NCBI GenBank assembly: GCA_023079485.1
Contig: CM041115.1
Location: 28,386,826 to 28,450,825, forward strand
Direction: 5' to 3'
Length of the DNA: 64,000 nucleotides
Source: Archilochus colubris
Lineage: Eukaryota; Chordata; Aves; Apodiformes; Trochilidae
Shown: positions 23,371 to 36,909 of the stretch, piece after piece
How positions within the stretch are numbered: the first letter of the stretch is position 1
Layout of the letters: each line of letters opens with the position of its first letter
The notes under the pieces: model-generated
What the model saw: the letters and a program-made list of their open reading frames with translations, nothing else
What the model was told of the DNA's origin: nothing
Database searches by the model: none
Position numbers and translations under genes: made by a program

Positions 23371-24590
23371 AGAATCAAATAATGGCTCCTGTTGGAAGGA
23401 GACTTATAAGTCCACCTACTTCCAAAAACCCATCCAATCTGGCCTTCACAACTTCCAGGGAGAGGACAGCCACAACTTACATGGGTGACCTGTTCCAGTG
23501 TCTCACCACCCTCATATTACAGAATTACTTCCTAATGTCTATTGCCCTCTTTCATTTCAATTTCTCTTCATTACCCACCCTACATCCTAGTTTTCTTATA
23601 GGCCCCCTGAAATACTGGAAAGACACTATAAGGTCACCTCAGAGCCTCCTCTTCACTAAGCTGAAGAACTCCAACCTCATCATTCTATATTCACAGAAGA
23701 GGTGCTCCAGCTCTCTGATCATTTTTGAAGCTCTCCTCTAGACATGCTCAAAGAGCTCTGTGTCCTTCTTATTCTGGCGACTGCAGAACTGGACACAGTA
23801 CTCCAGGTGAGGTGTCACAAAAGCAAAGCAGAGGAGAAGAATCACCCCCTCAACCTGCTGTCTGCGCTTCTTTTGATGCAGCCCAGGACAGAGTTGGCTT
23901 TCAGAACTGCAAGCACACATTGACAGCTCATGTTAAGCTTCTGGTCCACCACTGCCCTCAAGTCCCTCTCCTCAGAGCTGTTCTCAATCCTTTCTCCTCC
24001 CAACCTGTATTTGTGCATGGGATTGCCTCAACCCAGGTGCACAACCTTGCACTTGGCCTTGTTGAACTTCATGCAGTTTGCATGAGCCCACTTCTCAAGT
24101 CTGTCAAAGTCCATCTGGATGGCATCCTGTCCCTCCAATGTGTTGATTTCACCACACTTTCAATGTCATAAGCAAACATGCTGAGACTGCATTCAGTTCC
24201 ACTGACAGATGTTAAACAGCACTGGTCTGAGTTCCAACACTTGAGGAACACCACTCATCACACATCTCTATTTGGACACTGAGCCACCAATCATGACTCT
24301 TTGTGTGTGACCAGCCAGCCAGTTCCTTATCCTACAAGTGGTCCATCCATCAAATCTGTATTGTCCAGTTCAGAGATCAGAATGTTGTGTTGAATGCTTT
24401 GCACAGGTCTAGGCAGATGATCTCTGTTGCTCTGCCTTTGTCCATTGAGGCTCTGACCCCATCATAAAAGGCCACCACATCAGTCAGGCAGGACTTGCCC
24501 TTAGTGAAGCTGTGTTGGCTGTCACCAATCACCCCCTTATCTGTATGACTGTGCAGAGCCTTCAGGAGGATCTGCTCCATGATCTTGAAA
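23371..24590 (-). mobile_element. CR1 LINE fragment (RT to 3' end)
   Basis: The reverse complement of CR1 is recognisable from its tail to the RT fingers. The minus-strand frame 24377-24598 reads [16 protein letters not shown] and LDLCKAFN, the conserved CR1 RT core. Several stops and a TT-rich right edge. About 1.2 kb. Confidence 0.88.
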
Positions 24591-25239
24591 AAAAACAAAA
24601 CAAAACAGAAAAAACAACCAGGAAAGGCCTATAACCCACTACTAAAGGAATCATATATCAGCAGTTGTGGAATTAAGATCCAAAAAGCACTGATATTTAA
24701 ATACTAAACCTCAAGTCACATGGGCTGACTGGAAGCAAGGGATGGTGGTAATACAGGTTTCCCTGAAAGAGAAAGGAGCTACTGATCAACACACCCAGGC
24801 AAGAAAAAAGACTGACAAAACCAAAGTAACCAAGTAACTAAAGACAAATGAAAATTCCTGAGAAGGGTTTGGGAGTGAGAAATAACATACACATGCCATA
24901 TCAAGAATGCAGAATGCAAGGACAACAAAAAAAATTATTAATTACAGTTTTTAAGTTTAGTCTCACACTGAATAAGATTAAGCTTTCTGAAATTCCCTTC
25001 AGATTTCAGAGGCAAAGGACAACTATATGCCAAGCACTTTAAGAATACATTAATAAATAATGCAGAAAACAAAAGAAAGTTAAGATCTCCAAAGATGTGT
25101 TTTAGAAAGCCTCATAGGTTTAGTCTGGTGTTAGGGCCATCAACAGTAAAGCTATGTACTAAGCATTTGCACAAATTGACTTGGTTTAAATGAAATAGTT
25201 TCTTATTTAATCTACCTCCTACCTTTTCAGTCATTACCA

Positions 25240-25465
25240 GATTCAGTGTTACTTGGCTAAGGTGACATTTCTTTACTGAAAGGGTGGTCAGGCATTGGAA
25301 TGGGCTGCCCAAGGAAGTAGTGGATTCTCCATCCCTGGAGATATTTAAAAAGAGATTGGATGTGGCATTCAGTGCCATGGTCTGGTAACTGCAACGGTAG
25401 TGGATCAAGTGTTGGACTTGATGATCTCTGAGGTCCCTTCCAACCCAGTCGATTCTATGATTTTG
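25240..25465 (+). mobile_element. CR1 3' end, plus orientation
   Basis: Reads 'tttctttactgaaagggtgg', then 'catccctggagatatttaaa', ending 'tccaacccagtcgattctatga', the classical CR1 3' terminus. A 5'-truncated copy of about 220 bp. Confidence 0.88.
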
Positions 25466-25577
25466 CCATATACTTGAGACTTTTTTCCCAGTCGTCCAAA
25501 TAATACATAAAAAACACTGAACTCAAGAATCCAAAACACGTGATCTGAAATGGGGCACCAAAACCATACAGACTGTG

Positions 25578-26270
25578 TGTCAAAATTTAATGCTGGGCTG
25601 GCAACTAAGCAACTAATAGATGCTCTTTATTAATTCTTCTCCCACCCCCTTAAGAGATTAAGGAAGAGAGACTTGCAGGTTGGAAACTAAACTACATAGC
25701 TTTCATGAAACAATTATAATGAAAAAGAACATAATGAAATATGTACAAATCTATACAGAACCAATATGGCACTCATGCCCACTATTAACCATCACATCAC
25801 CACTGGAGCTGCACAGCAGGACCTGGAAAAGTCCTGGACTGGGGTCCTGATCAGATGGGAGCTGGATTCAAGAACACCCAGACTGGTATCAAAGGTACAT
25901 GAACAGAGTCCTCCCAGGACAGCAGTCACACCAAAGGCTGACTCTAGTGATTCCTCAGCTTTATAATGTATAACGCACACTTAGTTTCATCAATTCTGGT
26001 CACCTGTCTGGTCAACTTATACCCTCAGGAGGGCTGCAGATGATCTTCCTCCCTTTTCTTTCTGGAACAAGAAGTTTAGCAGAACCAAGCAGTTCTGTGG
26101 TTCTGCTTACTGTTCTCCATGAAATAACTATAAACATTAAGCATTATCAGTCCCAGAAACCAACACTGTCTGAAAAACATGCTGTTAATTTCAGCCTGTA
26201 GTTAGAAAAGACTTAACAAAGTAAAATTACTAGGAATAAAACTGGCTTTCTCCTGGCTCACACCAGGACA
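25578..26270 (-). mobile_element. Old ERVL-like LTR, family A relative
   Basis: About 690 bp, from TGTCAAAATTTAATGC to CTCACACCAGGACA on the plus strand. It follows the whole family-A LTR in reverse but is strongly diverged, so it is an older insertion. Flanks are degenerate and no clean target duplication was found. Confidence 0.78.
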
Positions 26271-29200
26271 ACTGGGTGTTCTACTAAACAGGAATGAAGC
26301 TAAAGATGAAATAACAGAAGTGCTAAGTGAGCTTACATTAGTTTAATAAAAATAAATAGAATGTGCTTGTCAAAACAAAATTTTAAGTTCTAAATTAATT
26401 CACTTATAAGTTTTTAAATAATAAAAGAAAAGTTTATAGTCTATTTCCTTTGAAACAGCTGAGAAAAGCAAGTGAAACATTCATATATACACAAGCTTTT
26501 CAGGCATTCTTTGGCACAGGAAAACTAATTTTGAAAAAATAACTTGTCCTAAAGGATAAATAACTGCAATATTATGCACATGTTTGGTATTAGAAAAATA
26601 GACACATGCATGAAGAACATTAAAAGCTGTTTCAGAGCTCTGGCTTGCACTTGCCTCAAGCAGCATGGGTAAGCCAAAAAGCCTTAAAGACAATGGTAAA
26701 ATTTATCACTTTGTAATAATAAAATATGATTTAATTTCTTTTTACCACATTCCTACAATTCTCCCTTTTTCTTTACACCATACCAGGCCTCTGAAGCACA
26801 ATGACATTTTAAAGCATTCGCATAATTCCTCTTACAGAACATGCAAAACTACTTAATCTAAACCTTGTCTATGTTTCAACTTACTCGTTGATTATTTAGT
26901 AAATGCACGGCCCTCCACAATTAAATAATTCTTACAAGATAAAGCTTTTATAAAAAATATGAAAAAGAGACTTAGTGTTTATGCAAAGCCAGGAGAATGT
27001 TCTCATCATCCCTTTATCCAAAAGTAAACTGTATCTCCTAATTGTTCAATTCACTGCAAATCACCTTAGACAGGGCACGAACATGCACGGACACCAAGAA
27101 AGAGTGATCACAGGCTGGTGCAATTACCTTGAGTCTCACACTTTTGCATCACTGCAAACATGAAGCAATTCAGAGTGTCTTCTTATTTATAGGTAGCTAC
27201 CTTCCCTATCCTGAATTGAAAAAAACAAGCACAAAAATAACTCTGCCCAGGATACAACAGCAGCATCTTATTACTTTACAATGTATAAGCTTGCTACCAT
27301 ATTATAGTCAATTAAGTGAACTTTTAAGTTCACTTAATATGCAGGTATTGCATACTATAATGCAAGTATTTTTATCTTAACTCATGATTTTACAGATGGA
27401 ATTGACCTAAATAATTAACTGTAATAAACTATTGTATTCATTAATATAAATTAAGAAGTAATTTATTGTAAATTAAGTTAATATAATGTAATAAATTATA
27501 ATAATAATACTTACTTGGCAAGCAAGCTTACTTAGTTTGGTTTGCTACTGGTTAAAAAACAAGAGTCTCTGGAAAACAGAGAAGGAAATGTCTATTTGAA
27601 AAAGGCATTGCTCTGCTCCCTGCTTATGCCTCTCTTCACAGCAGACACTTAGGTCAGCAGCCTCTATTTTAACCTACCTTTAATTGCTATTTTGTAAGCC
27701 TGAGTAACATTGTTTCAAGTAAAAGAAACAACGCAACTACCTGGAAGAGCAAGCCCAGGGCAACCATAACTAACACTGATATTAGAAGGTAATGGAGTGG
27801 TTAAGTTACTGCACTTAGCTAAGTCCGCTAGTTTAATTAATCATGGCAAAACAAACTCTTCAGGAAGCAGGATGATTTTTTTGAAGTGACAGTAAGTGCA
27901 TAATAGTTCTCCACAATCCAGGCTAGCAATGCTGCTACATGCTTTCCCTCCATGTTGGAAGGTGTAAGTTTTGTATCATATTTTAAACTGGATGGGAAAA
28001 AAATTAAATTAATTTGCCACTTGACAGACCACTTCCAAGCTTTTTAGCTCATCCATAGTCTACTGACTGTAAGACATTAATTCTTGGACATACACTCTGT
28101 GATCACACACACAGTTTTGCAAGAGCAAACACTTTACTGACATACTTTTAACCTCTTTCTTCTCTCTAATGTAGCAGGATTCTACAACTTTATTAATGAA
28201 GGTCCAAAGTAGATTGTCTCCTGTGTTCAGAGATGACAGTTCATGCTTCAAAAATCATTGATTCTTAAAAGTTTTATATCCAATTCCTGCAGTTGTATGA
28301 TTCAGTCATGACACAATCACTGCTAGTCTTCAAGATGAGCAGTGGCAGGCCACCAATTTGTGGAGAGTGACAGAAGGAACCAAAATCAGTGTGAAGGGGA
28401 AGTAAGCCAAGTAATTAGACAACTTGTGCTTCCTATCAGTCTTAAAAGCAGACAAAACACTTTGATTCGAAGTTCATATTAGGAAAACTACTACTGACAA
28501 CACTGATTAGAAAGTCAATATGTAACTGTTATATGCCTCAATCTTAGTAACCAAAAAGGATATTGACATTTAAGTAGTAATTCAGAATTTAAAACAAGCA
28601 AAAAACAAACCAAACCAAAAGGAGGCCACAAAATACTCAAAAGAGCCAAGTTACACACATTGGATATGTAAACAGCCAGAACTACGGTAAGCTGTGCTAT
28701 GAGTCCATTTATCCATGAATTTGAGACAGGCGTGCCTAAACTTCTTCCATAATGAACACCATGGCAACTACAATCATAACAGTGTTTAATGAATCGGAGG
28801 TATTAACCTGGGTCACTCTTCAATATAAACACAGACCATTTCCTTTCTTAGACTTTGATAATACGTTCTTATCAAATACCCTGCTCTGAAATTATGCACA
28901 CAGCACAAATTTATGAGATGAGAAGTAAATAGTCAAGGTAGGACATCAGAGTGAAAACTTTCAGTAGAAGCAATGGTTGAAGGTAGACTTATCTTTCTAG
29001 CTTCATAATCTAATTTTCTCTCCAGAAAACTGTATCTGACCTGAACTTGATTAACTAACATTTAATTGTATGTCCTTGCTGTTTGATAATAATATTTAAA
29101 ATACTTAATAATAAATGGTAATCAGCAATAGTTGCTACATTAATATACTTAAATAGTGATTAATAGTAATAATACCACCAATACCAGTTAGGTATTGGTA

Positions 29201-32200
29201 GTAAGCATCCCACAAATATACCCATTCCTTTTGGAAATGCAGATACGTATTTGTAGAGGACTAAATTGTATTATAGTACTTGAAACAAGGTTGAGTCTAT
29301 GCAATGAAGGAGCAGAGAAGATGAAAAGAAATTCAAAGAGTGAAAAGGTGATCTATCTTCCAAAGAAAACAGGATGTCAAGGCAGGATGTTGTTCCCCAT
29401 AAAAGCAGGTTAAGCTTTATAAAAACCTGCCCTACAGATAAACAGACCATGCACAAGAACAGACAACTACACTGCTGCCTTTTATGCTGATTTCAACTTC
29501 ATATTTAACCTTGTGTCACCATCACCCAAAGTCTCATAGAAATCCTAAGTGTGACAGAAAACTAGGATGTTTATTCACAGCAAAGTCTCATCCCCCACTT
29601 TTCCTCCTTCAATTAATTTCATACATATGGGCAAAACAAAACAAAAACAAACAAACAAAAAAATCCAGATAAATTTAATTCTTCAAGCATCTAGCCTAAA
29701 ACTATTTTTACTGCAATGGCTTTTTCACCTGTTTCCTCTCCAAAGTCACAGCAAGATATTACCACTTAAAAATATAATTTTCATCCACTATTATTAGAGA
29801 CACATGTCCCTTGTGATTTAACAAATTTATCTCATCTTTTTCCATATAAAGCACAGGATACACACAGGTGCAACTGAGGACAGAATATCCCCTTCAACCT
29901 CAATAGTCAGGAGACTTAAAAGGCCACTTGCCCTTTCTGTCTCTGCACCTAACAATAACTATGCTTTTACTGACAAAACATGAGATGCAGAAAAAGGTGA
30001 TGTATGATTCATCCAAGGTGCCCTTCAGCTGTCTAGGGACTAAAAGATGTTTTTATCCTTATTCAGTCCTGGAAAAGCCTTTTCCTCCAGCAGCTGAGAG
30101 AGAGATGGACAAGAACAGCAACTATGAATGCTTTCTTCCCCAACCAACATGACACCAATCATAAGTATCCAACAGCCTGTGGTTTCCAGGTGTATCAAAC
30201 ACCTGCTTTCTCCTTAACCCTAAATGCACTAAACAGTCAAATTTCCCTGAAAGGCAGCTTTTACTGTTAAGCTATTTTTAAAATACACTCTAGTCAAAGC
30301 ATGAATTTCAACCAAGCATCTCACAAAACTGCAGTTCCACTGACGGCAAAACAACCATTAATGAATTTGTGTCATCTTTCACCATTAAGACAATGGCTTT
30401 TTTTTCAATTACTAGATTTTGTAATTCAATCCACAAGGCTCCCCAACTCTATCTTCCCAAGTCTCTTCCCCCATTCCCCAGATAGTAGGAGAGAGTGTGT
30501 GAGTGGTATGAGTAGGAGAGAGTGAAGAGAACGTGTGTAGTATTTATCTGCATGTTGGGTTAAAACCATAACATAAATACTAAATTGGGAAAAATAGTTT
30601 GGCAATAAAAGAAACTGGTTTACCTTAATAAATACCAGGAGTCTGACCTCTATAATCTTTTAGTTCTTGCTCACTTAGGGTAAGAGATTATGACCTAGCA
30701 AAGTTCATTTTTACATGTTAACTGGATTAATACAAGTTCAGAGGAAAAGAAAGGAAAAAAAAAGGTTCTGAAAGAAAGTCCGATTAAAGTTTACGCAAGT
30801 GACATCTCACAGACCTCTGCATGATGGCACAAACCAGCTAGACCTTATAGTTCAGCATATGTAAAAAATATTACTAGAAAAATATCAAGGTTATTACTCC
30901 TTAATTTTATACATCTGGCCACATCAGAGTACAGTAGTATTACTCTAAGAAGCAGGATCAGTGGTGGACATTAAATTGTCAGGTAATGTTACACTTTGTC
31001 ACCTAGTAGACATAGTAATCTTAAGCAAGATTCAAGTTCACTGTATTTATTAATTGCTCTGCTCTAACAAGGATCTAGGAGAGAAAACAAAACACCACCT
31101 AGAGAAAAAAGAAAAACAAACCCAAAACAGGCTCTTAGGTACACATTCAGATGGAATGTTTCTTAATAGGCTACTCCAGGAAGTTCCTATCACTTTGCCA
31201 ATACTGGGATCTCAGGATTCAAGACTACCTCTTAACCATTAGTAAGACTCTCTGAAAACAGAAGGATGGAAGACGCTCCAGTGACCTTAGAGAAAGCAAA
31301 ACATTTTACAGAAGCACTTTTATTCTAAATCACTTCCAAACTTGCAGGACTTCACCAGGCAGGCTCCCCAGCAACCTCACACTAAAAAGCAACAACTCTG
31401 GAAACCTGCATTCAGAACAGTTAGGTTCCACACACCACCAATCACTCAAGAAAGGCACTGGACTCAGGGCCCTTCAGCTGAGGTAGCTGGCACTCACAGA
31501 AGGGCACTACAAGCTACAACACAGTCAGAACAGGACTTGGATTCAGCTAGGCCTGTGGTGAAGTGAAACTTCAAAGACTGCAAGAACTTCAAAGACCTGT
31601 GCATAGCAACTGTAAGTCAGCAATGTGAGAACTGGTGAGCTAATGAAAAACACAAAACAAAGGAATAACTAAAATACAGTTTGTTGAAACCGCCATATAA
31701 GTTCAGCAATGATTCTGTTGGAAGTATTTACTAAATCAGTGAAATCCACAGAACTGCTTTTGCAATAAGTATCTACTCCCACTAGTACTTCTGGGTGCAG
31801 ACCTTGAGTACCGCAGGGGAACATTCAACAATAGTATTTTGAAAATATGAAAAATAACGATGGAAACAAAACACCACAAAAAAAGAGCTAATCAGTACTT
31901 TGGGCTTTGCACACTTCATAGTATTCTTAAAGAGTATAAAAACCTACTTGAAAGAGCTTACTGTACACTTGTTAGTAGCTTACTCTGCAAACAGATCTCA
32001 AAAAAACCCAAACCAAAACAAAAAAACCAGAAGATACCTCTATAACTTCTTGCAGTAATGGTAAAGATTTAGAGGACAGTTAGGTAACAGTTAAGGCCAG
32101 CAGTAACTACAGGTAATGACAATAATTTCTATATACTTCAGCGTTTTGTGGAACCTTTTTCAATAAAGGTTTTAAATAAGCAAGTCAAACAAGACCTTAC

Positions 32201-35200
32201 ACAGCATATTTTAAGGCAGTTCTACAACATACATTACAGGAAAGAAACAAAGTTTTTCTGGATTTGTAGAACCATTCCTCAACAACCTGACAGGCAAATC
32301 AATTTACCTCCTGAATTCCACATGCCATCAGTGAATTTAGTTTACAACAGAAAGTTAGCTGCTTTCAACATATGGTGCTTGCAGTTAAGTGGGAACTCAA
32401 TTATTTCACCGTTGTTTGAAATGTAAGTGATGAGCCTGGTTTGTGTCCAAAATCAACTGTTCACAGGTAATAAAAATCAGATAACTTCACTGTTTCAAGA
32501 AACACAACACTCACCCATGTCCCAGACATATAGATGAAGCAGTGCATATTTATACAAGGAAGGTCATATTCTGAATTCCTTAAAGTCACATGGCATGCTG
32601 ACACTTATGCATTATCTGGATAGCAAAGGGGGTGAATCTTGATACACAGAAAGTACTCATTTCTTGACCAGTTCCAAGAAATATCAATATTGACCTTCCA
32701 ATCATAAAACCACCCAATAGTAAGAGAAGGAAAATGTGAAAACCAAAAATACTCTCAATACCTGGTATGAGAAATAAGCTATCTAACCATAAAAAAGGAA
32801 ATAACTTCCTGTAATAATTATTACCTCTCTTGCTTCACCTTAAGTGAACAGCTTTCAAAAGATGTTTTTTAAACCATATTGTTGCATTGTCACCTACAAA
32901 ACATATTCTTAAGCCATATCATCTGTCCTAACCTGTCTACCCTAAGGGGTTATGCATTGGTAAAGGTTCAGGCTGCAAAGGCTGGGTTATCTTCCAGCAG
33001 AGCAATTATAACCTTGGTGTGATAGCCAGATGTGGCCACCCTAGTCCTGCTCAAGTGTTTTCAGTGGGTATACATGATACCAAAGCCATGGCCACAGAAT
33101 AATGGTTGAAAATGGGATACAAGACCAAAGTACCCACTGGGATCCAGTAGGATGAGAATTAAACCAGTGTAACATTACCATTACCAATACATATATAGGT
33201 TTATTAGCATCTAGACAGATAGTCATTAATAATGGCTATGTTAGATCTAACTTTATTTAGATATTCCTGCATAAGGATATATAAAAACCTAATAGTAGAA
33301 AGAATTATAACAATACAGAAAACACTCAAGATTGCCATTATGGCAACTGGCAATGTCATACAGCCAAGCATCTCTGATTAAGAGAGTATCACTGCAGTAA
33401 TGAGAGCCACAACTACCTATGCCCTAAAATCACCTTTTATAGAGAAAGACTGCTTTACCTATGCACAATTACTTCCAATTGTGATCCAAAGTCAAACTAT
33501 AAAGGCCGACTGCTTTTTCACCAAGAGCACTTGATTTCCTCTTTTGGAGTCAGACACCCTCTGTGATGCATGCTTGCAGTTTGAGTCAGTGATGTTTACA
33601 TGTTTTTATGGTGCACAGGCCAGTGTGCATCCTGTTGGTGCACACCACAGGGTCAAGAACTGCTAACAGGGGAAAGGAAGAGCGGTCAGTCACCACACCA
33701 TGGAGTTAAGTCTGATCTTTCTAATACCTGGGGAATGGAAGAAAAGGAGGCAAGGAAAACCAAAATGAAAGAATGACAAGTTTACAGCAACAGGCTAAAT
33801 TTAGAAAAGTCTTTTTCGACAAAAAATTGAATCTTACTGAAAATCTTTAATTCATCAAGCATTAAGCAAATAATCCATTACATTATAAGAAACATTGAAA
33901 CAGCTATTGCATCAGCTAGATGTTTACAGATCTGAACATGTCAAAGAGTGCAGCTTGGCAACAGATAGCAGAAGACAGGGTAAGAAGTCAAATGGAAGAA
34001 TACTACTCAGATCAAAAACATATTCAAAAAGTATCAAAGTACAAATTCAACTGTAAGTATTTACTACTATTGGTACTTTGAATTTTACTTAGTAATTACT
34101 AAAGTGTTTAAAATTACACTGAATCATTAGTGACTTGATTAAAGACTGATAAGTTCTTATAAAAAAAAAAAATTACTCAATTCCTAACATCTGGGAGTGA
34201 CCTGAGCACCAAGAATGCATTTTTTGCAGTCTTCTTTCTCAGTCTCATCTCCCATTGTGGGAAAGTGAACAGTTCCAGAAAAGAAAATTTTACTAGTACC
34301 TGTTTGTTTGGTTTTTTTTTAATTTGGTTAAACAGTCTAGCAGTATCCACAATGACAAAAAATATGGAGGATCTTCACTTAGTGGTACCAAAGCCACAAA
34401 AAGTGGCAAATCCTTCAACTAGATCAGCTCCTAATGGAATACTAAGAATCACAATACTGATTTTTGACCAAGTAATAAACATAACTGAAAAAGAAAGGAA
34501 TACCTTGTAAATGTCATAGAAAGAAGCAAAATTGCAAGAAGGTACAATAAACAAGATGCTATAAACAAGAAATTTCAGGAAGCGGATGATAGAAAGATGT
34601 ATTTACATAGGAAAATTCACTTCCAGCAACTAAATTGCAACATAGAATTAAGAAACATGACTCGTCCTAAGTGATTCATTATTTAAACAGATCTGTTATA
34701 GATGACCCGTTTATTTTAATTTGCACTTAGCCAAAGGATCAGCTAAGCATCCAAAGGCCTGTTCTGAGGGAAGAGAACCCTCATATTTCATACCTGTTTC
34801 ACACTTTCAGTAAGAGGGCTGTAATTTAAAAATTTGTTGGCTATCATAATGAATGACTAATTAGCTACAACTGGTAAAAACTGTTCCAGAAACCTTACCA
34901 ATCTTGCCTTCAGACTGCTGAATGAAAAAAAAAAAACAAAAACAAGGTAACTGACTGCTACAGGAATCTACCAGTAGTTGCTTGAACTCTTCCATCTAGA
35001 AGTGGTACAGCTGGTTCAGGAGGCATGACGTAGATACACATTCCAAAATGATCTTATAACTTGGGATGACTCCCTTCAAAATTTACCTTATTGTAAGCTC
35101 ATTATTATAATTATTTTCTCCTCATCTCTGGTTAATCAACACTTGTTAAAAGAGATGGGGAAAGTAGCAGAAAAAGGTATTAATATGTGATCCTCAGAAA

Positions 35201-36539
35201 TAAATACTATGCTTCAGTGCTAGAACTCTCTCAGTTAAAGCTGTATGATTTTTGCTATGTGAGTGTTTCTCCACTAGAAGCTTCCACAGCAAAGCAGACA
35301 AAGACGACGGGGAGAACATTTGTTACTTCAGGGCAGTGTTCATATAGTAACAGCAGCTACAGCAATCCATATGAATACGACTAAATAAAGACTGTGTCTT
35401 TCCATATAATCCTTGAAAAAGGAAATATTTAGTATGAGATATAGTAACACTTCTAAAAAGCAGCACAAAGCATTGCATCTTTGCACCTTCTGAATTCATT
35501 CAAAGTTACAACCTATATATAAATCTATTCCACTGGACAGATCACTGTAGATATGCCCAACAAACTACCTTAAAATGCTATTTTTGTTTTACGTCATAAG
35601 CATGCAACAAAATAAGCCATATTCATCGAAGCCAGAAGAGGGTGCTCTGAATAACTGAGGCGGGGGGGGTACTGAAGCGAACATTGGTCTTGCGTTAGGA
35701 GGTCAGAAGCACACTCCCTTGTTTCACTTTGGGAGCTCACGAGTTCTGATGCCAAGCCTTTTTTACAAAAACCAAATCTGAGCAGCTTTTATTTTCAGCA
35801 AAAAGGAAATGCTTCCATTTGTGCTATTGTCATCATAAGGGCAAATCAATCTGTGACAGAAAGCTAGCAACACAAAGACCTGACAAGTGTTAATTCCAGT
35901 TTTTTATCTCATGATGTGCGAGCAGTTTAAGATCCTGACGAGGAGGTACAGGGAATACAAAGAAATCCAAAAAGCCTGTACTACGGTTTTCACCTACACA
36001 ATGCCTATTCTGACATGGTTTCAGATTTTTTAATGTGACTGTGCTGAGTTGATACTTTATACCGAACTAAGTCCTAAAATTAAAGAATCATCAATTAAAG
36101 AATTGCAGATCATTCTGCAAGTGTAATTCAGTATTCAATCTCTGCTAACACTCCGGTGCATCAGCCTCCCCCCACCCAAAAAAAGATCCGCACATTCCAA
36201 TCAAGCTTTTCTCAGCGGGGCTCACCCAGTTCCCCCCTCCTTGCCTCCCTGCCTCCCTCGCCCCAGGCCTTGCCAGGTTTCCCAAATCCCCTCTGATTTT
36301 AGGTTTCATTTTGTTTTAAACAGCAAAACGAAAGGAGAAAGCTTCCAAAGCGAGGATCCTTACCCTTCAAATCCCGCCATGCGCGCAATAAGAATGGTGA
36401 ACTGTTTTTTCCTCTCTTTTTTTGTTGTTGCTTTGGGGTTTTTTTTTTTTGTTTGGTTTGGTTTTGGGTTTTGGTTTCTTTTTGGGTTTTTTTGGATGGG
36501 AAATGACAGAAGAGGTTGAAGAAACAAAAGCCTAAACGG
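26271..36539. other. Long unique intronic stretch
   Basis: Ten kilobases without a recognised gene, exon or retroelement. It contains an AT-rich block with a 28-bp palindrome (27311-27338) and further AT-rich sequence to about 27510. A GT-rich T-tract (about 36415-36500) abuts the CpG island. The part at 32930-33700 is less AT-rich but I could not assign it. Confidence 0.55.
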
Positions 36540-36659
36540 AGGAGAGGCTAAGCAACGGAGACAGAGGGAGATGGCGGAGACCCTGGTGAAGGAGCAGGGC
36601 GAGCGTCAGCCATGTTGTGTGTGTGTGTGTTGGTCCAGTATTTACAAACCTGCAGCTGC

Positions 36660-36835
36660 AGCAGCGCTTGGAGTCTGGGAGAGCGGGGAACGAAGGGAGG
36701 GAGAAAGACGAGGAGGGAGAAGAGGCAGGCACGGAGAGAGGGAAGGTAGGGAGGGATGAAGGAAGGAAGAAAGGAAGGGACAGAGGGAGGAAGGGATGGA
36801 CGGAGGGAGGGGAGGAGGGAGGGGAAAGCGGCGGC
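36660..36835 (+). repeat. Purine-rich GGGA/GGAA tract in the CpG island
   Basis: Nearly continuous purines on the plus strand (GGGAGG, GGAAGG units) over about 170 bp. Composition favours triplex or G-quadruplex structure. It lies within the probable promoter region of SPIN1. Confidence 0.75.
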
Positions 36836-36884
36836 AGCAACAGACAAAGGATCCCGGCGCAGCCCGAGCGGAGACCGCACACAG

Positions 36885-36909
36885 GCGCGCGCACACACAC
36901 GCGCGCGCG
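36885..36909. repeat. Alternating CG/CA run (Z-DNA type)
   Basis: Twenty-five bases of strict purine-pyrimidine alternation (GCGCGCGC, ACACACAC, GCGCGCGC) in the CpG island. This composition is known to favour left-handed DNA. Confidence 0.7.

Noticed and set aside
32930..33700. Possible old retroviral or LTR sequence
   Set aside because: No termini, domain or family resemblance I could support.
35187..35384. 65-codon frame as an exon
   Set aside because: No acceptor/donor pair and no recognisable protein; composition matches flanking intron.
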